Shown: in pieces, positions 17,569-27,676 of the stretch
Position numbering within the stretch: position 1 is the stretch's first letter
Layout of the letters: every line of letters begins with the position of its first letter
NCBI GenBank assembly: GCA_019359435.1
Contig: JAHHHI010000082.1
Location: 19,139-83,138, forward strand
Reading direction: 5' to 3'
DNA: 64,000 bases
Origin: Kaiparowitsia implicata GSE-PSE-MK54-09C
GTDB taxonomy: Bacteria; Cyanobacteriota; Cyanobacteriia; Elainellales; Elainellaceae
Made by a program: the position numbers and the translations under genes
Notes under the pieces: generated by a model
Seen by the model: only the letters and a program-made list of their open reading frames with translations
Told to the model about the DNA's origin: nothing
The model's database searches: none

Positions 17569-18304
17569 GGACGTACTCCTTGCAGGTCTGTGACGCTAGT
17601 TTTCATGGACTATAACCGCTGCTGGAACCGCTAATGGGTTCAATCGTGATTTGAAAACCTGGCACCGACGGGTTGTGTGGAACGGCGCTCTACCCAAGCA
17701 CCTCAGCGATGAGCGGCTTTTATCAGGTTCTTCTATCGGGCGGGCGATCGCTCCACCATTGATAGAGTCAATTCTATCACACTCATTCTAATGAAAGGGT
17801 TTGTTCTATGCATTTTTGTTTTATGCTATTGCCATAGCAGGAGCGCGAATAGGATTTAGCCACCTCCAGTACGTCTTGCGGTGCAAGAGGGTGGAGTGAA
17901 CCCGGCTAATCTTCTAGGCGCGACGCTATGGGCAACGAGCTATCCCTTCCTCACCAAGCTGCATCTACCAGTCGTGCAAGCGTTGGTCAGAGCGTTCCTT
18001 AGATTCCCGTCTAAGTAGGCTGAACTCTGACCAGTGCTGGGCGCTGACATCTGTGTAGAGCAGCTTTTTCGTGGCGATCGCCAGAAATTATGTCAGTTCG
18101 GGTTAGGCGGGTTTGGGTACATCCCAAATTCAGGTTATGCATACTAATCAGCAGCGCTTCAAACCCTACATCAGCCTGTCTGTCATACCAAGCCGCTAAA
18201 CTTTCGCCCTCCACCATGCGGACTGAGCGAAGCCGAAGCGAGCGTCCCGATGAATGGCGTCGAGGGGGATAACTGTTCTGCTCTTCTGGGAAAGTGGTGG
18301 GGCA
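17569..18304. other. intergenic region upstream of LysR gene, with a short family A relic
   Basis: No gene is recognised in about 735 bp. The left part should contain the LysR promoter. The stretch 17880-18060 has no clear features. At 18090-18136 lies a deleted family A element. The rest up to the MATE gene end is empty as far as I can tell. Confidence 0.5.
18090..18136 (+). repeat. family A element without internal hairpins
   Basis: The left end GTCAGTTCGGGTTA and the right end ATTCAGGTT of family A are kept, but the two long hairpins between them are replaced by a short GGTTTGGGTACATCCCAAA palindrome. This looks like a deletion derivative or solo version of the element. Confidence 0.6.
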
Positions 18305-19663
18305 TTACGCTCCCGACCCTGGTTGAGACTCAGGATTTAGAACCATACGCCCCATGGCGCTTCCTAAGGTCAGGCTGCGGGCCACCATAAAACCAGTGAG
18401 AGCTAACCAGAGCAGATGAGTGCTTTGCTGCTGCCACGAGACATAGGCCAACGGCGCAAACCCCAAGCTAGAGGAAATCAGCGCCGATGTGCGTAGGGTT
18501 GCACCGGCTGTGATGCCCAAAAAATAGCCGTCTAGCATATAGGCCAGCGAGGCAAAGGCCAAAATAGGCAGCAGCCACCAGACATAGTCGGTCACTTGAC
18601 GAATCACTGAGGTGTGGCTGGTGAGTAGGCCAAACAGGGGTTCTGGAAAGATAGAAAACAGGAGGGCGATCGCCACCCCTAACCCCAAGCTGAGACTGCC
18701 AGAGAGCTGAGCTAGGGCGGTTAGTTTTGTGCGATCGCCCTGACCGTGAAACATGCCCGCAAAGCTTTCGGTTGCAAAGGCTAGCCCGTCGATAAAGTAG
18801 GCCGCTAGGGTAATCACCTGCAATAGCAGTGTATTGGCAGCCAAGGTCACGGTGCCCAGTGCGGCACTGAGGTTGGTAAACACAGCAAAGGTGCTGACTA
18901 GGGCAAAGGTGCGGATGGTGATATTGCCGTTGAGGGCAAAAATGTAGCGCAAGGCCGTCATATCAAAAAGCTGAGGGAGGAGCGATCGCACCTGCTGCCT
19001 GTTGACGTCTGGCGCAATCAAGATTAGCCCTGCTAGCAGCATGGCGCATTGGCTTAGGGCCGTTGCCGCCCCGGCGCCAGCACTGGCCCAGCCCCATAGC
19101 ACAATAAACACATAGTTCAGAGCCACGTTGACGCTGTTTTGCACAGCCGACAACATCAGCACCCGCCGCCCTTGCCCCCGACCTAAACACCAGCCCACCA
19201 GCACAAAGTCCAGCAGTGCCGCTGGTGCCCCCCAGACTTGGGCCGTGTAGTAGGCTCGCCCTGCGTCTAGCACATCGGGGCTGGCGCTCAGCATCGCAAA
19301 CGCTAGTTCGCGGATGGGGGCTTGCAGCAGCACGATGATGCACCCTGCGGCGATGGCGATCGCCCCATGGCGCAGCCCCACCAGCCAGACCTCATCCGTA
19401 TCGCCACGCCCAGTGGCTTGAGCTGCCATGCCTGTGGTGCCCATGCGCAAAAAGCCAAAGCTCCAATACACATAGTTGAACACCACCGTTGCCAAGGTCA
19501 CACCAGCCAAATGCCGAATGTCGTCAAGATGGCCCAGAAAGGCGACGTCGATCAACCCTGCCAGCGGCACCATCAGATTAGACAGCACATTGATGGCAGC
19601 CAAGCGCAAGAAGCGATTGCGAAACTCAGCGGTAGCCGTTAGCCATGCGGAGAACCAGGCCAT
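18305..19663 (-). CDS. MATE family efflux transporter (DinF type)
   Basis: A 452-residue, 12-segment exporter of the MATE/DinF branch, which swaps Na+ or H+ for drugs or metabolites across the plasma membrane. The opening segment (LSNLMVPLAGLIDVAFLGHL) and the GTTGMAAQATGRGD loop are typical. The substrate is unknown. It is followed 18 bp downstream (minus direction) by nothing in the same operon, while the secDF gene group lies upstream of it in the same direction with only about 20 bp between it and the small membrane protein gene. A shared transcript is therefore possible. Confidence 0.88.
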   Translation of the reverse strand: MAWFSAWLTATAEFRNRFLRLAAINVLSNLMVPLAGLIDVAFLGHLDDIRHLAGVTLATVVFNYVYWSFGFLRMGTTGMAAQATGRGDTDEVWLVGLRHGAIAIAAGCIIVLLQAPIRELAFAMLSASPDVLDAGRAYYTAQVWGAPAALLDFVLVGWCLGRGQGRRVLMLSAVQNSVNVALNYVFIVLWGWASAGAGAATALSQCAMLLAGLILIAPDVNRQQVRSLLPQLFDMTALRYIFALNGNITIRTFALVSTFAVFTNLSAALGTVTLAANTLLLQVITLAAYFIDGLAFATESFAGMFHGQGDRTKLTALAQLSGSLSLGLGVAIALLFSIFPEPLFGLLTSHTSVIRQVTDYVWWLLPILAFASLAYMLDGYFLGITAGATLRTSALISSSLGFAPLAYVSWQQQSTHLLWLALTGFMVARSLTLGSAMGRMVLNPESQPGSGA

Positions 19664-19681
19664 TGCTCTTTTTCGTTTTCC

Positions 19682-20131
19682 CTATTGAGGATGGGCGGGG
19701 CGATCGCCACAGACCCAGCGCCAAAACGGATGACGCGGCCCGCGCTGGCGAATCTGCAGGACGTGGTGCTCCAGCCGCTTTACCTCGCGGGCGGACAACC
19801 CCCACACAATATTGCGGCTCTGCCACACCAGCACGCTTACCGTCATGCCAATGCAGACGGCGATGCCCACCGCCGCAGGCGTATTAAAGGCCAGCCCATA
19901 TCGCACTGCCGCCCAGGTAAAGTAGTCTAGCCACAGCGCAATGTCTGACCGCAGTGACCAAAGACTCAGCGGTGCTAACGTTAGCCACAGCAGCCCCACC
20001 ACTCCCCAGCGACCCCACACCGTGAGCTGATGCAGCCGTTCCATTTGCTGCTCTAACTCGGGCGATCGCCCCGTTGCATTTGCTCGAAACAGCCTCGATC
20101 GGCGTTGCTTTGATGAGTTCACCACAATCAC
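19682..20131 (-). CDS. small membrane protein downstream of secF
   Basis: About 149 residues with two hydrophobic segments (near residues 40-60 and 83-105), a basic N terminus and a C terminus rich in Arg and His. I do not recognise a family. The start is uncertain. The frame is open back to 20194 and overlaps the end of secF, but a GTG at 20131 (VIVVNSSK) is the first candidate outside that overlap. The position suggests translation with secD-secF. It may be a cyanobacterium-specific protein. Confidence 0.5.
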   Translation of the reverse strand: MIVVNSSKQRRSRLFRANATGRSPELEQQMERLHQLTVWGRWGVVGLLWLTLAPLSLWSLRSDIALWLDYFTWAAVRYGLAFNTPAAVGIAVCIGMTVSVLVWQSRNIVWGLSAREVKRLEHHVLQIRQRGPRHPFWRWVCGDRPAHPQ

Positions 20132-20156
20132 ATCATCCCCATACCGCCTGGGGTTG

Positions 20157-21146
20157 CTACACCGCATCCTCAGGCCTGGGAAGCACGGCATCATCCAGCG
20201 TGATGCCCTCTGCGCTGCCTAATACCGCGCGACCCGTGCGCTCGCGCCACCACGCGAGCATCGTGCTCGCAATAAAAATACTGGAATAAGCTCCGGCTAT
20301 AAACCCGATAATTAGCGCCAAGGCAAAATACTTTAGCGTTTCGCCGCCAAATAGAAAAATGGCGACCAGAGATAGCATCGTCGTCAAGGTTGTATTGATT
20401 GTGCGCGTCAGGGTTTGATTCACGGCACCATCCACAATATCGTCGATATGCCAGTCGGGATGCACCTTCAGCATTTCACGAATGCGATCGTAAATCACCA
20501 CCGTGTCGTTGACCGAAAACCCCACGATCGTTAACAGGGCCACGATAAATAGACTATCGACCTCTATGCCCAAGACCAAGCCCAGCAACGCAAACGCTCC
20601 CATCGTGATCAGCACATCATGAAACAGTGAGACCAGCGCGAGAACGGCAAAATCAGGTTTAAAGCGGATGCTGAGATAGACCGTAATGCCAATAAACGAC
20701 GCGAGCAAGGCCTGAATACCGGAGTTAAACAACTGCCGCCCAATCACCGGGCCAACGGTATCAATCTGCGTCGTGGCAGGGTCAAACTCACCCACATCTT
20801 GGTTCAGCGCCGTTAATAAAGCGGTACGCGACTCAACGTCTAGCGTCGAGGTGCGAATTGACAGCGATGTTTGATTGTCTCCGACCACCTGAATGCTGCT
20901 GCCGCCTAGCCCTTGCGCCGTCAATACCTCCCGCACTGCCGCCGGATCAATGGGGGCATCACAGGTGTCGCTGCGAGTGCAGGCTAGCTCAAGCTGCAGC
21001 CGCGTGCCGCCAACAAACTCGATGCTGGGGCGCAGCGGGGCTCCAAGCTGCTGCCAGGAGATCACCATTGCCACAATGCCGCTAAGAATCATAGTCAGAG
21101 AAGTCAGCCACCAAGTCTGGCGCTGTTGAATTACATGAAGTTTCAT
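20157..21146 (-). CDS. secF: protein translocase subunit SecF
   Basis: The RND-type accessory subunit of the Sec translocon, which uses the proton gradient to help release exported proteins. It has 329 residues from the ATG at 21146, six membrane segments, a large first lumenal or periplasmic loop, the FVGGTRLQLEL motif, and the SVNDTVVIYDRIRE motif typical of SecF. Its ATG overlaps the secD stop (ATGA), so the two are translationally coupled. Confidence 0.95.
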   Translation of the reverse strand: MKLHVIQQRQTWWLTSLTMILSGIVAMVISWQQLGAPLRPSIEFVGGTRLQLELACTRSDTCDAPIDPAAVREVLTAQGLGGSSIQVVGDNQTSLSIRTSTLDVESRTALLTALNQDVGEFDPATTQIDTVGPVIGRQLFNSGIQALLASFIGITVYLSIRFKPDFAVLALVSLFHDVLITMGAFALLGLVLGIEVDSLFIVALLTIVGFSVNDTVVIYDRIREMLKVHPDWHIDDIVDGAVNQTLTRTINTTLTTMLSLVAIFLFGGETLKYFALALIIGFIAGAYSSIFIASTMLAWWRERTGRAVLGSAEGITLDDAVLPRPEDAV

Positions 21147-22552
21147 GACGCAGGGGTGGCCGGAGACGACGACGGAGCAAGGTTGGGGCAAAACAAATTG
21201 GGCTTTCGCAAGGAGGGAAAGCTAAGGGCAAACAGCATGAGGGTACGACTGCAGGTCAGCGCGGTGAACATGCTCACCATGACCCCCAGTGCCAGTGTCA
21301 GCGCAAATCCTCGCACCAGACCAGACCCGAGCCAAAACAGCGCACCACAGGCAATTAACGTGGTCACATTGCTATCCAGAATGCTAGAAAAGGCCCGATA
21401 AAAGCCCGATTCCACAGACCGATAGAGGGTTTTGCCCGCGCGAAGCTCTTCTCGAGTGCGCTCAAAAATTAGCACGTTGGCATCGACGGCCATGCCAATG
21501 CTAAGGATGAACCCAGCAATGCCCGGAAGGGTAAGCGTGACGCCTAGCAGGTTAAACACTGCCAGGGTGAGCAGAGAGTAAATCACGAGCGCTAGGTTAG
21601 CAATGAGCCCCGGCAAGCGATAGTAGATCACCATATAAATGAGAACCAGCGCCAGCCCGGCAATCCCCGCGTAGAGGCTGCGCTGGATGCTGTCGCGTCC
21701 TAGCGTTGCGCCTACGGTGCGGTTTTCAACAATTTCGACGGGGACAGGCAACGCCCCACTCCGAAGCTGGAGCGCTAAGTCTGCGGCGCGTTGGGCGTCA
21801 AATCCACCGGTGATGCTGGCGCGCCCACCTGCAATGCCAGTTTCAGCATAGCGAGCTTCGACTGTGGGGGCACTCAGCAGTTCGTCATCAATAAAAATGC
21901 CTAGGCTGCGCCCGGTACCGGCGACCTGCCTGGTTAACTCAGCAAATTGGCGTCCGCCCTCGTCGTTGAACTCTAACCCCACTTCCCAACTGGTGCCCGA
22001 GACGGGGGCGGCATAGGCGTTGCGGAGCTGTTCGCCCGTCAGGTTAGAGTCCTCGAAGTAGCTAGTTAGGGCGCGATCGCTCTCTTCTAACGCTCGCTGA
22101 TTCTGGGCGATCGCCGCCTCGTCCCCATTGCCCTGCAGTTGCTGCTGCTCAGCCAGCAAAATTTGCCGTGCCGTATACTCGGCCTGCAGGTCAGACTCAG
22201 AGCCGGGGCGTTGGCTGCGAAAATCGAGCTGTGCCGTACCGCCCAACACCCGTTCCGCTTGCTCTGGGTCGCTGACGCCAGGCAATTGCACGAGGAGCTG
22301 ATCTTCGCCAATGGTTTGCACCACCGACTCAGACACACCTAGACCGTTGATCCGGCGTTCTACTACCGCCCGCACGCTCTCCAGCTTATCTGGGGTGATT
22401 TCGGGTACGGCCTCGGTGGGGATAGCCTGAAGCGTGAGCTGTGAGCCACCGCGCAGGTCTAGCCCCAGCCGCATGGGAAGCTGGGTGAGCACCACAATTG
22501 CGGCGATCGCCAAAATGAGAATCAATGCAAGCAGTGAGCGCTGTCTACCCAT
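21143..22552 (-). CDS. secD: protein translocase subunit SecD
   Basis: The 469-residue partner of SecF in the Sec system of the plasma and perhaps thylakoid membranes. The D1 motif (LGLDLRGGSQLTLQ, near residue 30) and the D4/D5 region (MAVDANVLIFERTREELRAG) are present. The P1 loop contains an extra stretch (about 115-155) rich in Glu and Gln, as in other cyanobacterial SecD proteins. The three-gene operon order is secD, secF, small membrane protein. Confidence 0.95.
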   Translation of the reverse strand: MGRQRSLLALILILAIAAIVVLTQLPMRLGLDLRGGSQLTLQAIPTEAVPEITPDKLESVRAVVERRINGLGVSESVVQTIGEDQLLVQLPGVSDPEQAERVLGGTAQLDFRSQRPGSESDLQAEYTARQILLAEQQQLQGNGDEAAIAQNQRALEESDRALTSYFEDSNLTGEQLRNAYAAPVSGTSWEVGLEFNDEGGRQFAELTRQVAGTGRSLGIFIDDELLSAPTVEARYAETGIAGGRASITGGFDAQRAADLALQLRSGALPVPVEIVENRTVGATLGRDSIQRSLYAGIAGLALVLIYMVIYYRLPGLIANLALVIYSLLTLAVFNLLGVTLTLPGIAGFILSIGMAVDANVLIFERTREELRAGKTLYRSVESGFYRAFSSILDSNVTTLIACGALFWLGSGLVRGFALTLALGVMVSMFTALTCSRTLMLFALSFPSLRKPNLFCPNLAPSSSPATPAS

Positions 22553-22620
22553 GGCTGTAGCTGATACGACATTCGCTATGATAGCGAGATTAGGGAACGA
22601 TTAGCGAGCCACCCCACCCC

Positions 22621-23658
22621 ATGCATCTCCCCCCTGGTGCGTCCGATGTTCCTTCAATTGACCTGTCAGTGGTCATTCCGCTCTTTAATGAGGCGTCTAA
22701 TATTGAGCATCTGTTTGAGCGGCTAGAAGCAGTCTTGAATCGGCTATCGCTTAGTTATGAGATTGTCTGTGTGGATGATGGGAGCCGCGACAACACGCTA
22801 GGGCTGCTGATTGGGCATCGCTACCGCAACCCCCGCATCAAAGTTCTGAGCCTGTCGCGCAACTTTGGCAAAGAAATCGCCCTGTCTGCCGGGCTGGACT
22901 ATACCGTGGGCGCAGCGGTAGTCCCAATGGATGCTGACCTGCAAGACCCACCGGAGCTGATTGAGACGCTGCTGGCAAAGTGGCGCGAGGGATTTTCGGT
23001 GGTGTATGCAGTGCGGCGATCGCGCCAAGGTGACGACTGGCTAAAACGCACCACGGCTCGGGCCTTCTACCGCGTCATTCACCGCATGAGCGATGTCTCA
23101 ATCCCGCAAGACACGGGCGACTTCCGCCTGCTGGATCGGCAGATCGTCAATATTCTCAAGCAAATGCCCGAGCGCACTCGATTTATGAAAGGGCTGTTTG
23201 CCTGGGTGGGCTTCAAGCAAACCGCCGTCCTTTACGACCGTCCACCCCGTCTCGATGGCCGCAGCAGTTGGAACTATTGGAAACTTTGGAACTTTGCCCT
23301 AGATGGCATCGTGTCCTTTAGCCAAATTCCGCTCAAAATCTGGAGCTATATCGGACTGGGAATTTCGGTGCTGGCATTGCTCTACGCGCTGTTTCTAGTG
23401 ATTCGCACGCTCATTTTAGGCGTGGATGTGCCAGGCTATGCCTCGCTAATGGTGGCGGTGCTGACTCTGGGCGGCATGCAGCTGATCACCATGGGCATCT
23501 TGGGGGAATATTTAGGGCGCGTGTATGAAGAGGTAAAAGCCCGACCCCTCTACATTGTGCGCGGGGCCTATGGCTTTGCAGATGATGACCAGATCGAGAT
23601 GCGAGTTCCCAGAAGGGATGGTCCCGACCCGGATGTTCCCGGCAGGAATTGCCATTAG
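22621..23658 (+). CDS. family 2 glycosyltransferase, polyprenyl-phosphate type
   Basis: A 345-residue enzyme like GtrB/DPM1. The GT-A domain covers about residues 13-230, with the VDDGSRDNT segment near 51-59, the metal-binding region [10 protein letters not shown] near 102-111, and RSSWNYWKL near the end of the catalytic part. Two membrane segments follow (about 235-300), as in bactoprenol glucosyltransferases. Such enzymes load a sugar onto undecaprenyl phosphate for wall or polysaccharide glycosylation. The stop codon overlaps the stop of bgtA on the other strand (TTAG shared), a tail-to-tail overlap of 4 bp. Confidence 0.88.
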   Translation: MHLPPGASDVPSIDLSVVIPLFNEASNIEHLFERLEAVLNRLSLSYEIVCVDDGSRDNTLGLLIGHRYRNPRIKVLSLSRNFGKEIALSAGLDYTVGAAVVPMDADLQDPPELIETLLAKWREGFSVVYAVRRSRQGDDWLKRTTARAFYRVIHRMSDVSIPQDTGDFRLLDRQIVNILKQMPERTRFMKGLFAWVGFKQTAVLYDRPPRLDGRSSWNYWKLWNFALDGIVSFSQIPLKIWSYIGLGISVLALLYALFLVIRTLILGVDVPGYASLMVAVLTLGGMQLITMGILGEYLGRVYEEVKARPLYIVRGAYGFADDDQIEMRVPRRDGPDPDVPGRNCH

Positions 23659-24443
23659 AGAATCTGCGAGAGGAATTTTTTGCTCCGCTCTTCTTGGGGG
23701 TTGTTGAAAAAGGCATCGGGTTTTGCCTCTTCTACCAGCAGCCCGTCCGCCATGAGAACGACCCGATCGGCCACTTCGCGGGCAAAGCCGACCTCGTGGG
23801 TCACACACACCATGGTCATCCCTGACTTGGCCAGGGTGCGCATTACATCGAGCACCTCCCGCACCATTTCGGGGTCGAGGGCAGAGGTGGGTTCGTCGAA
23901 CAGCATGATTTTGGGCTCCATGGCCAAGGCGCGGGCGATCGCCACTCGTTGCTGCTGCCCGCCCGACAACTGCCCCGGAAACTTCTTCGCTTGCTCTAGA
24001 ATGCCGACCCGTTCTAGTAGCTGCATGGCTTTTTCTTCTGCCTTGGCCTTCGTCCAGCGGCGCACCCAAATGGGCGCCAGCGTCACGTTTTGCAGCACCG
24101 TCAGATGAGGAAACAGGTTGAACTGCTGAAACACCATGCCGACCTCTCGGCGAATGGTGTCAATGTTCTTTAAATCGCGAGATAGGTGAATGCCATCGAC
24201 CGTAATCATGCCTTTTTGGTAAGACTCAAGGGCGTTAAAGGTGCGGATAAAGGTAGACTTGCCCGACCCCGACGGCCCCATAACCACTACTACTTCGCCG
24301 CGATGCACCGTAAGGCTCACGCCGCGAAGCACGTGGAAGTTATTGTCATACCACTTTTCCACATCCTGAGCGATGATCATCGGCTCTAGCCCGTTGGCGT
24401 TCGCGCTGACCGAATTTGCCTGAAACTGCGTCATCTTAGTCAA
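23655..24443 (-). CDS. bgtA: amino acid ABC transporter ATPase (BgtA/GlnQ type)
   Basis: A 262-residue ATPase of the polar amino acid uptake family, with Walker [10 protein letters not shown], signature [15 protein letters not shown] and Walker [15 protein letters not shown]. In Anabaena, BgtA serves the NatF-NatG-NatH permease for acidic and neutral amino acids. The gene order here (natF, natG, natH, bgtA on the minus strand) supports the same role. A gap of about 450 bp separates it from natH, so it may have its own promoter, which fits a shared ATPase. Confidence 0.9.
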   Translation of the reverse strand: MTKMTQFQANSVSANANGLEPMIIAQDVEKWYDNNFHVLRGVSLTVHRGEVVVVMGPSGSGKSTFIRTFNALESYQKGMITVDGIHLSRDLKNIDTIRREVGMVFQQFNLFPHLTVLQNVTLAPIWVRRWTKAKAEEKAMQLLERVGILEQAKKFPGQLSGGQQQRVAIARALAMEPKIMLFDEPTSALDPEMVREVLDVMRTLAKSGMTMVCVTHEVGFAREVADRVVLMADGLLVEEAKPDAFFNNPQEERSKKFLSQIL

Positions 24444-24894
24444 TCTCCACCTTCAAATCCATGTTGCTTCTGAGCCTTCGTCCCCTAAGTCAACCACCGC
24501 AATGATGGCTTAATCATATTCAATCCAGGCCCTCTATCCCTCTGGCAGACCCAGACAATTCTCGAAAAGAACTTTCCCGACTTGGGCAATCAATCCTAAA
24601 GCCATTGGCTACGCCAACGCCAACGCCCCCTATAAAAAATTTCTGATTGAATGGATAAACCATGACATATGAGGTTTTATTGAATCAGAAATCTCCTAAT
24701 CTTAATCCTATATTTCATGCCATCAGAGCATAACGTGGTTAATGGCTAGATATTGTTAAAACTAACACCAAGACTTTGTATGGGGCTGAATATCTCGTGG
24801 CGCGCATGGTTAGAGATTGTCCAAAATTTTGGGGCAATCAGTCGAGAGCTTTACCTATGTAGACGCTGTATAAAATGATAGAGCCGTTACTGAT
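24444..24894. other. intergenic region between natH and bgtA
   Basis: I see no gene. The stretch is AT-rich (24640-24900) compared with its neighbours and could hold a separate promoter for bgtA. A short CCAACGCCAACGCCCC repeat lies near 24614. Confidence 0.4.
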
Positions 24895-26106
24895 TCAATT
24901 GTCTGTCTTAAGCTGCCGCTCAAGGCGGCGACTGGCCAAAGACATGGCGTAGCAAAACACCCAGTAGATCGCCCCAATAAAGATATAAACCTCCCAATAG
25001 CGACCAATAAACGCAGGGTTTGCCAAGATTGACCGACTGATGCCCAGCAGTTCTACAATCCCCACAATAGACAGCAGGGTTGTGTCTTGAAATAGACTAA
25101 TGAACTGCCCCACAATGGCTGGAATAGAAATTTTGAGAGCTTGGGGAAGTACGATTAGCCCAGTTGTGAGCACAGGGTTTAAACCCAGTGCGTTAGAAGC
25201 TTCAGACTGGCCTCGGGGAATGGCTTGCAGGCCACCGCGCACGTTTTCGGCTAGGTAGGCCGCACTAAACATGGTGAGACCAATGATGGCGCGAATCACG
25301 TTGTCTGGACGCACCCCCTGGGGCAAAAACAGGGGAATCATGCTCTGACCAATGAACAGGATCGCGAGGAGCGGAATGCCCCGAATCACTTCAATGTAAA
25401 TAATTGAGAGCCAGCGCAGCACGGGCAGTGGGCTTTGCCGACCTAGCGCGAGCAGCACCCCAAGCGGAAAGCAGAGAAGAATGCTGGCGATCGCCACCAT
25501 CAGCGTCAGCATTAATCCGCCCCAGTTGCTGGTAGCCACAGGCCGCAGCCCATAGCCGCCCCCCACCAACCAAAACCCAACTAAAAAGGCGATCGCCCAG
25601 CCCAATGAAAGCCACCGCCCCATGCCCTTGAGAGAGCTGCCCAGCGTCCATCCCAGCCACGCTGTGGCGACTAGAATCACCAGCATGCCGACCAACATTA
25701 ACCGAAACGGCACCACTGGCGTCGGCGTGATAAAGGCCACCAGCGCTGCAATGCCGAGCCAAATCAGCACATTGCGACTAAACAAGCTGCGGACATGTCG
25801 CAAGAGGTAGCCCCACGTTAACCCCGAGAGGCCCACAATGATGCCGAGGGTTGTCCACAACCGCCAATACTGAGCAGTCGGATAACGGCCCACAAAGTAA
25901 AGCTGAAAGTTAGCAGGAATAACTGCCCACTGCGCCGTATTAACCGCCCAGTTGCCAAAGCGAACTGTGGCCATCACCAGCAGCGCCCCAATAATGAGTG
26001 TGAGCAGGCTATTCAACCAGGTATTGAATAGGTTTTTGCGTAACCAAGCAACGGGCCCTGTAGCGGCGATCGCCGGAGGCGCAGAGGTGGGAAACGTGGT
26101 GGACAT
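24895..26106 (-). CDS. natH: amino acid ABC permease NatH (AapM type)
   Basis: A 403-residue permease of the His/Glu/Gln/Arg/opine family with an N-terminal extension of several membrane segments before the common core. The EAA loop lies in the C-terminal third (QSEASNALGLNPVLTTGLIV). The core includes GVLLALGR and VIRGIPLLAILFIGQ. It pairs with NatG to form the membrane channel for acidic and neutral polar amino acids. The natG stop is about 100 bp upstream. Confidence 0.88.
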   Translation of the reverse strand: MSTTFPTSAPPAIAATGPVAWLRKNLFNTWLNSLLTLIIGALLVMATVRFGNWAVNTAQWAVIPANFQLYFVGRYPTAQYWRLWTTLGIIVGLSGLTWGYLLRHVRSLFSRNVLIWLGIAALVAFITPTPVVPFRLMLVGMLVILVATAWLGWTLGSSLKGMGRWLSLGWAIAFLVGFWLVGGGYGLRPVATSNWGGLMLTLMVAIASILLCFPLGVLLALGRQSPLPVLRWLSIIYIEVIRGIPLLAILFIGQSMIPLFLPQGVRPDNVIRAIIGLTMFSAAYLAENVRGGLQAIPRGQSEASNALGLNPVLTTGLIVLPQALKISIPAIVGQFISLFQDTTLLSIVGIVELLGISRSILANPAFIGRYWEVYIFIGAIYWVFCYAMSLASRRLERQLKTDN

Positions 26107-26165
26107 AGGAGTTAACTCAATAAATCTAGCGATACCTATCAGATCGACTATTCAACAGCCCGGCG

Positions 26166-26205
26166 CTCTGAATTCTCTGAATTTTCTCTGAATTTTCTCT
26201 GAATT
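26166..26205. repeat. short tandem repeat between natG and natH
   Basis: Four imperfect copies of CTCTGAATT(TT) lie in the natG-natH spacer. This may reflect slippage. It has no obvious regulatory meaning. Confidence 0.6.
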
Positions 26206-26210
26206 ATGAA

Positions 26211-27398
26211 TTAGCGCTCCTTTACTTGAACCATCTGATTGAGTGTGTTCATAAACACCGAAATGACTAGATTAATGATTAAATAAGTGCCCGCAATAAT
26301 GATAAATACCTCAATTGGTCTGCCAGTCTGGTTAAACGTAGTTTGAGCAGTGGAATAAATATCGGGATAGCCAATCGCAAGCGCCAAACTGGAATTTTTT
26401 GCCAGGTTCATATATTGGCTGTTGAGGGAGGGAATAATCACCCGCAAGGCTTGGGGAAACACCACAAGGCGCATCAGCAACCCTGGCTGCAGGCCCAACG
26501 CTTTTCCAGCTTCCCACTGCCCTCTTGACACAGCCTCAATGCCCGCCCGCACAATCTCTGCAATAAAAGCCCCGGTATAGAAGACGAGGCCTAGCAGAAT
26601 GGCGGCATACTCTAGTGACATGCTCAACCCGCCGCTGACGCCGCCGGTTGCATTGAGTTGAGGAAACTCCCAACCCAGCCCCACGAAAAACAAAAGCAGG
26701 GCCACGAAACCCAAAACGGCTAGAGCGATTAACTGGGGCTTCCCAGAAGCTCCTTGCTCTTCCATAATGCGGATGCGCCATCGCCAGATGAATAAAGCGG
26801 CGATCGCCCCCAGCACCAACAACGCCAGCGATACCCAAGTCATCAACACACCCGGCGGCCAAGGAATGGCGATGCCACCCCCTTGACGCTTGCTGATATA
26901 GAGAAAATTAAACAGGTTGGTCGGAGCTTCCCCTGTGCCAGTAAAGGCGAGCACCACACCGAAGTACCACACAAACAGTTGCAGCAGCAGCGGGGTGTTG
27001 CGCACAAGCTCCACATAGACAGCACTAATTTTCTTTAGCAGCCAGTTGCTCGAGAAGCTCGCGACACCGGCAATCACACCCACAATAGTTGTCAGCACAA
27101 ACCCGACAAAAATAACCCGCAACGTATTGATTAGCCCCACAACTAGCGCCCAAGTGTAGCTATTTTGCGGGCCATAGGAAACAATGCTTTCACCAATATT
27201 GAACCCAGCAGAGTTGCGCAAAAAGGCAAAGTTGAACTGCCGCCCCTGTCGCGCCAGCGCAGTCAGCGCGTTGCTGAATAGCAGCACCAACACGCCCAAT
27301 ACGATGATCAGCACCACCGCTTGCAGCACAATTTTGATGATGCGCTCATCTCGCCACAAGGGAATTTTTTCGATGTTGCGATCGCTCGTTTGTGTCAT
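26211..27398 (-). CDS. natG: amino acid ABC permease NatG (AapQ type)
   Basis: A 395-residue permease, the partner of NatH. It has the longer form of the family, with an inserted middle region between the first half (VELVRNTPLLLQLFVWYFGV) and the second half with the EAA loop (GQWEAGKALGLQPGLLMRLV). I moved the start to the ATG at 27398 (MTQTSDRN) because the upstream frame to 27446 lacks a clear ribosome site. It follows natF after a hairpin that may reduce the level of the permeases relative to the binding protein. Confidence 0.88.
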   Translation of the reverse strand: MTQTSDRNIEKIPLWRDERIIKIVLQAVVLIIVLGVLVLLFSNALTALARQGRQFNFAFLRNSAGFNIGESIVSYGPQNSYTWALVVGLINTLRVIFVGFVLTTIVGVIAGVASFSSNWLLKKISAVYVELVRNTPLLLQLFVWYFGVVLAFTGTGEAPTNLFNFLYISKRQGGGIAIPWPPGVLMTWVSLALLVLGAIAALFIWRWRIRIMEEQGASGKPQLIALAVLGFVALLLFFVGLGWEFPQLNATGGVSGGLSMSLEYAAILLGLVFYTGAFIAEIVRAGIEAVSRGQWEAGKALGLQPGLLMRLVVFPQALRVIIPSLNSQYMNLAKNSSLALAIGYPDIYSTAQTTFNQTGRPIEVFIIIAGTYLIINLVISVFMNTLNQMVQVKER

Positions 27399-27580
27399 AG
27401 CTACACCAAAAGATACTGGATCAATCCGTCGTGTTTTGGATCGCACGTTGATTACGCCATGCCTGTCTACAGCAGTAGAACTGGCTTACCTTATCAGACC
27501 CGATCAGCCAGGATGCAGAATGCTAAACCATTACCAATTGACTTTAGTTATTTAGAGTTATTTAGTTAACCCTTTTTCTA

Positions 27581-27616
27581 CTTACCTGCCGAGCAACACG
27601 TCGCTCGGCAGGTAAG
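27581..27616 (-). terminator. hairpin between natF and natG
   Basis: CTTACCTGCCGAGC (27581-27594) pairs perfectly with GCTCGGCAGGTAAG (27603-27616) around an 8-nt loop. It lies just after the natF stop on the minus strand and is followed in that direction by AGAAAAAGGG, not by T. It therefore fits an RNA-processing or attenuation hairpin that keeps binding-protein mRNA stable. Confidence 0.65.
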
Positions 27617-27676
27617 CACTCACATCAATCTGTCGATGATGTTGAGCCTTAAGCACCCTGCCTGCCTTCCAGGCTT

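Noticed and set aside
23655..23658. overlap of the glycosyltransferase and bgtA stop codons
   Set aside because: A 4-bp tail-to-tail overlap is common and needs no special explanation.
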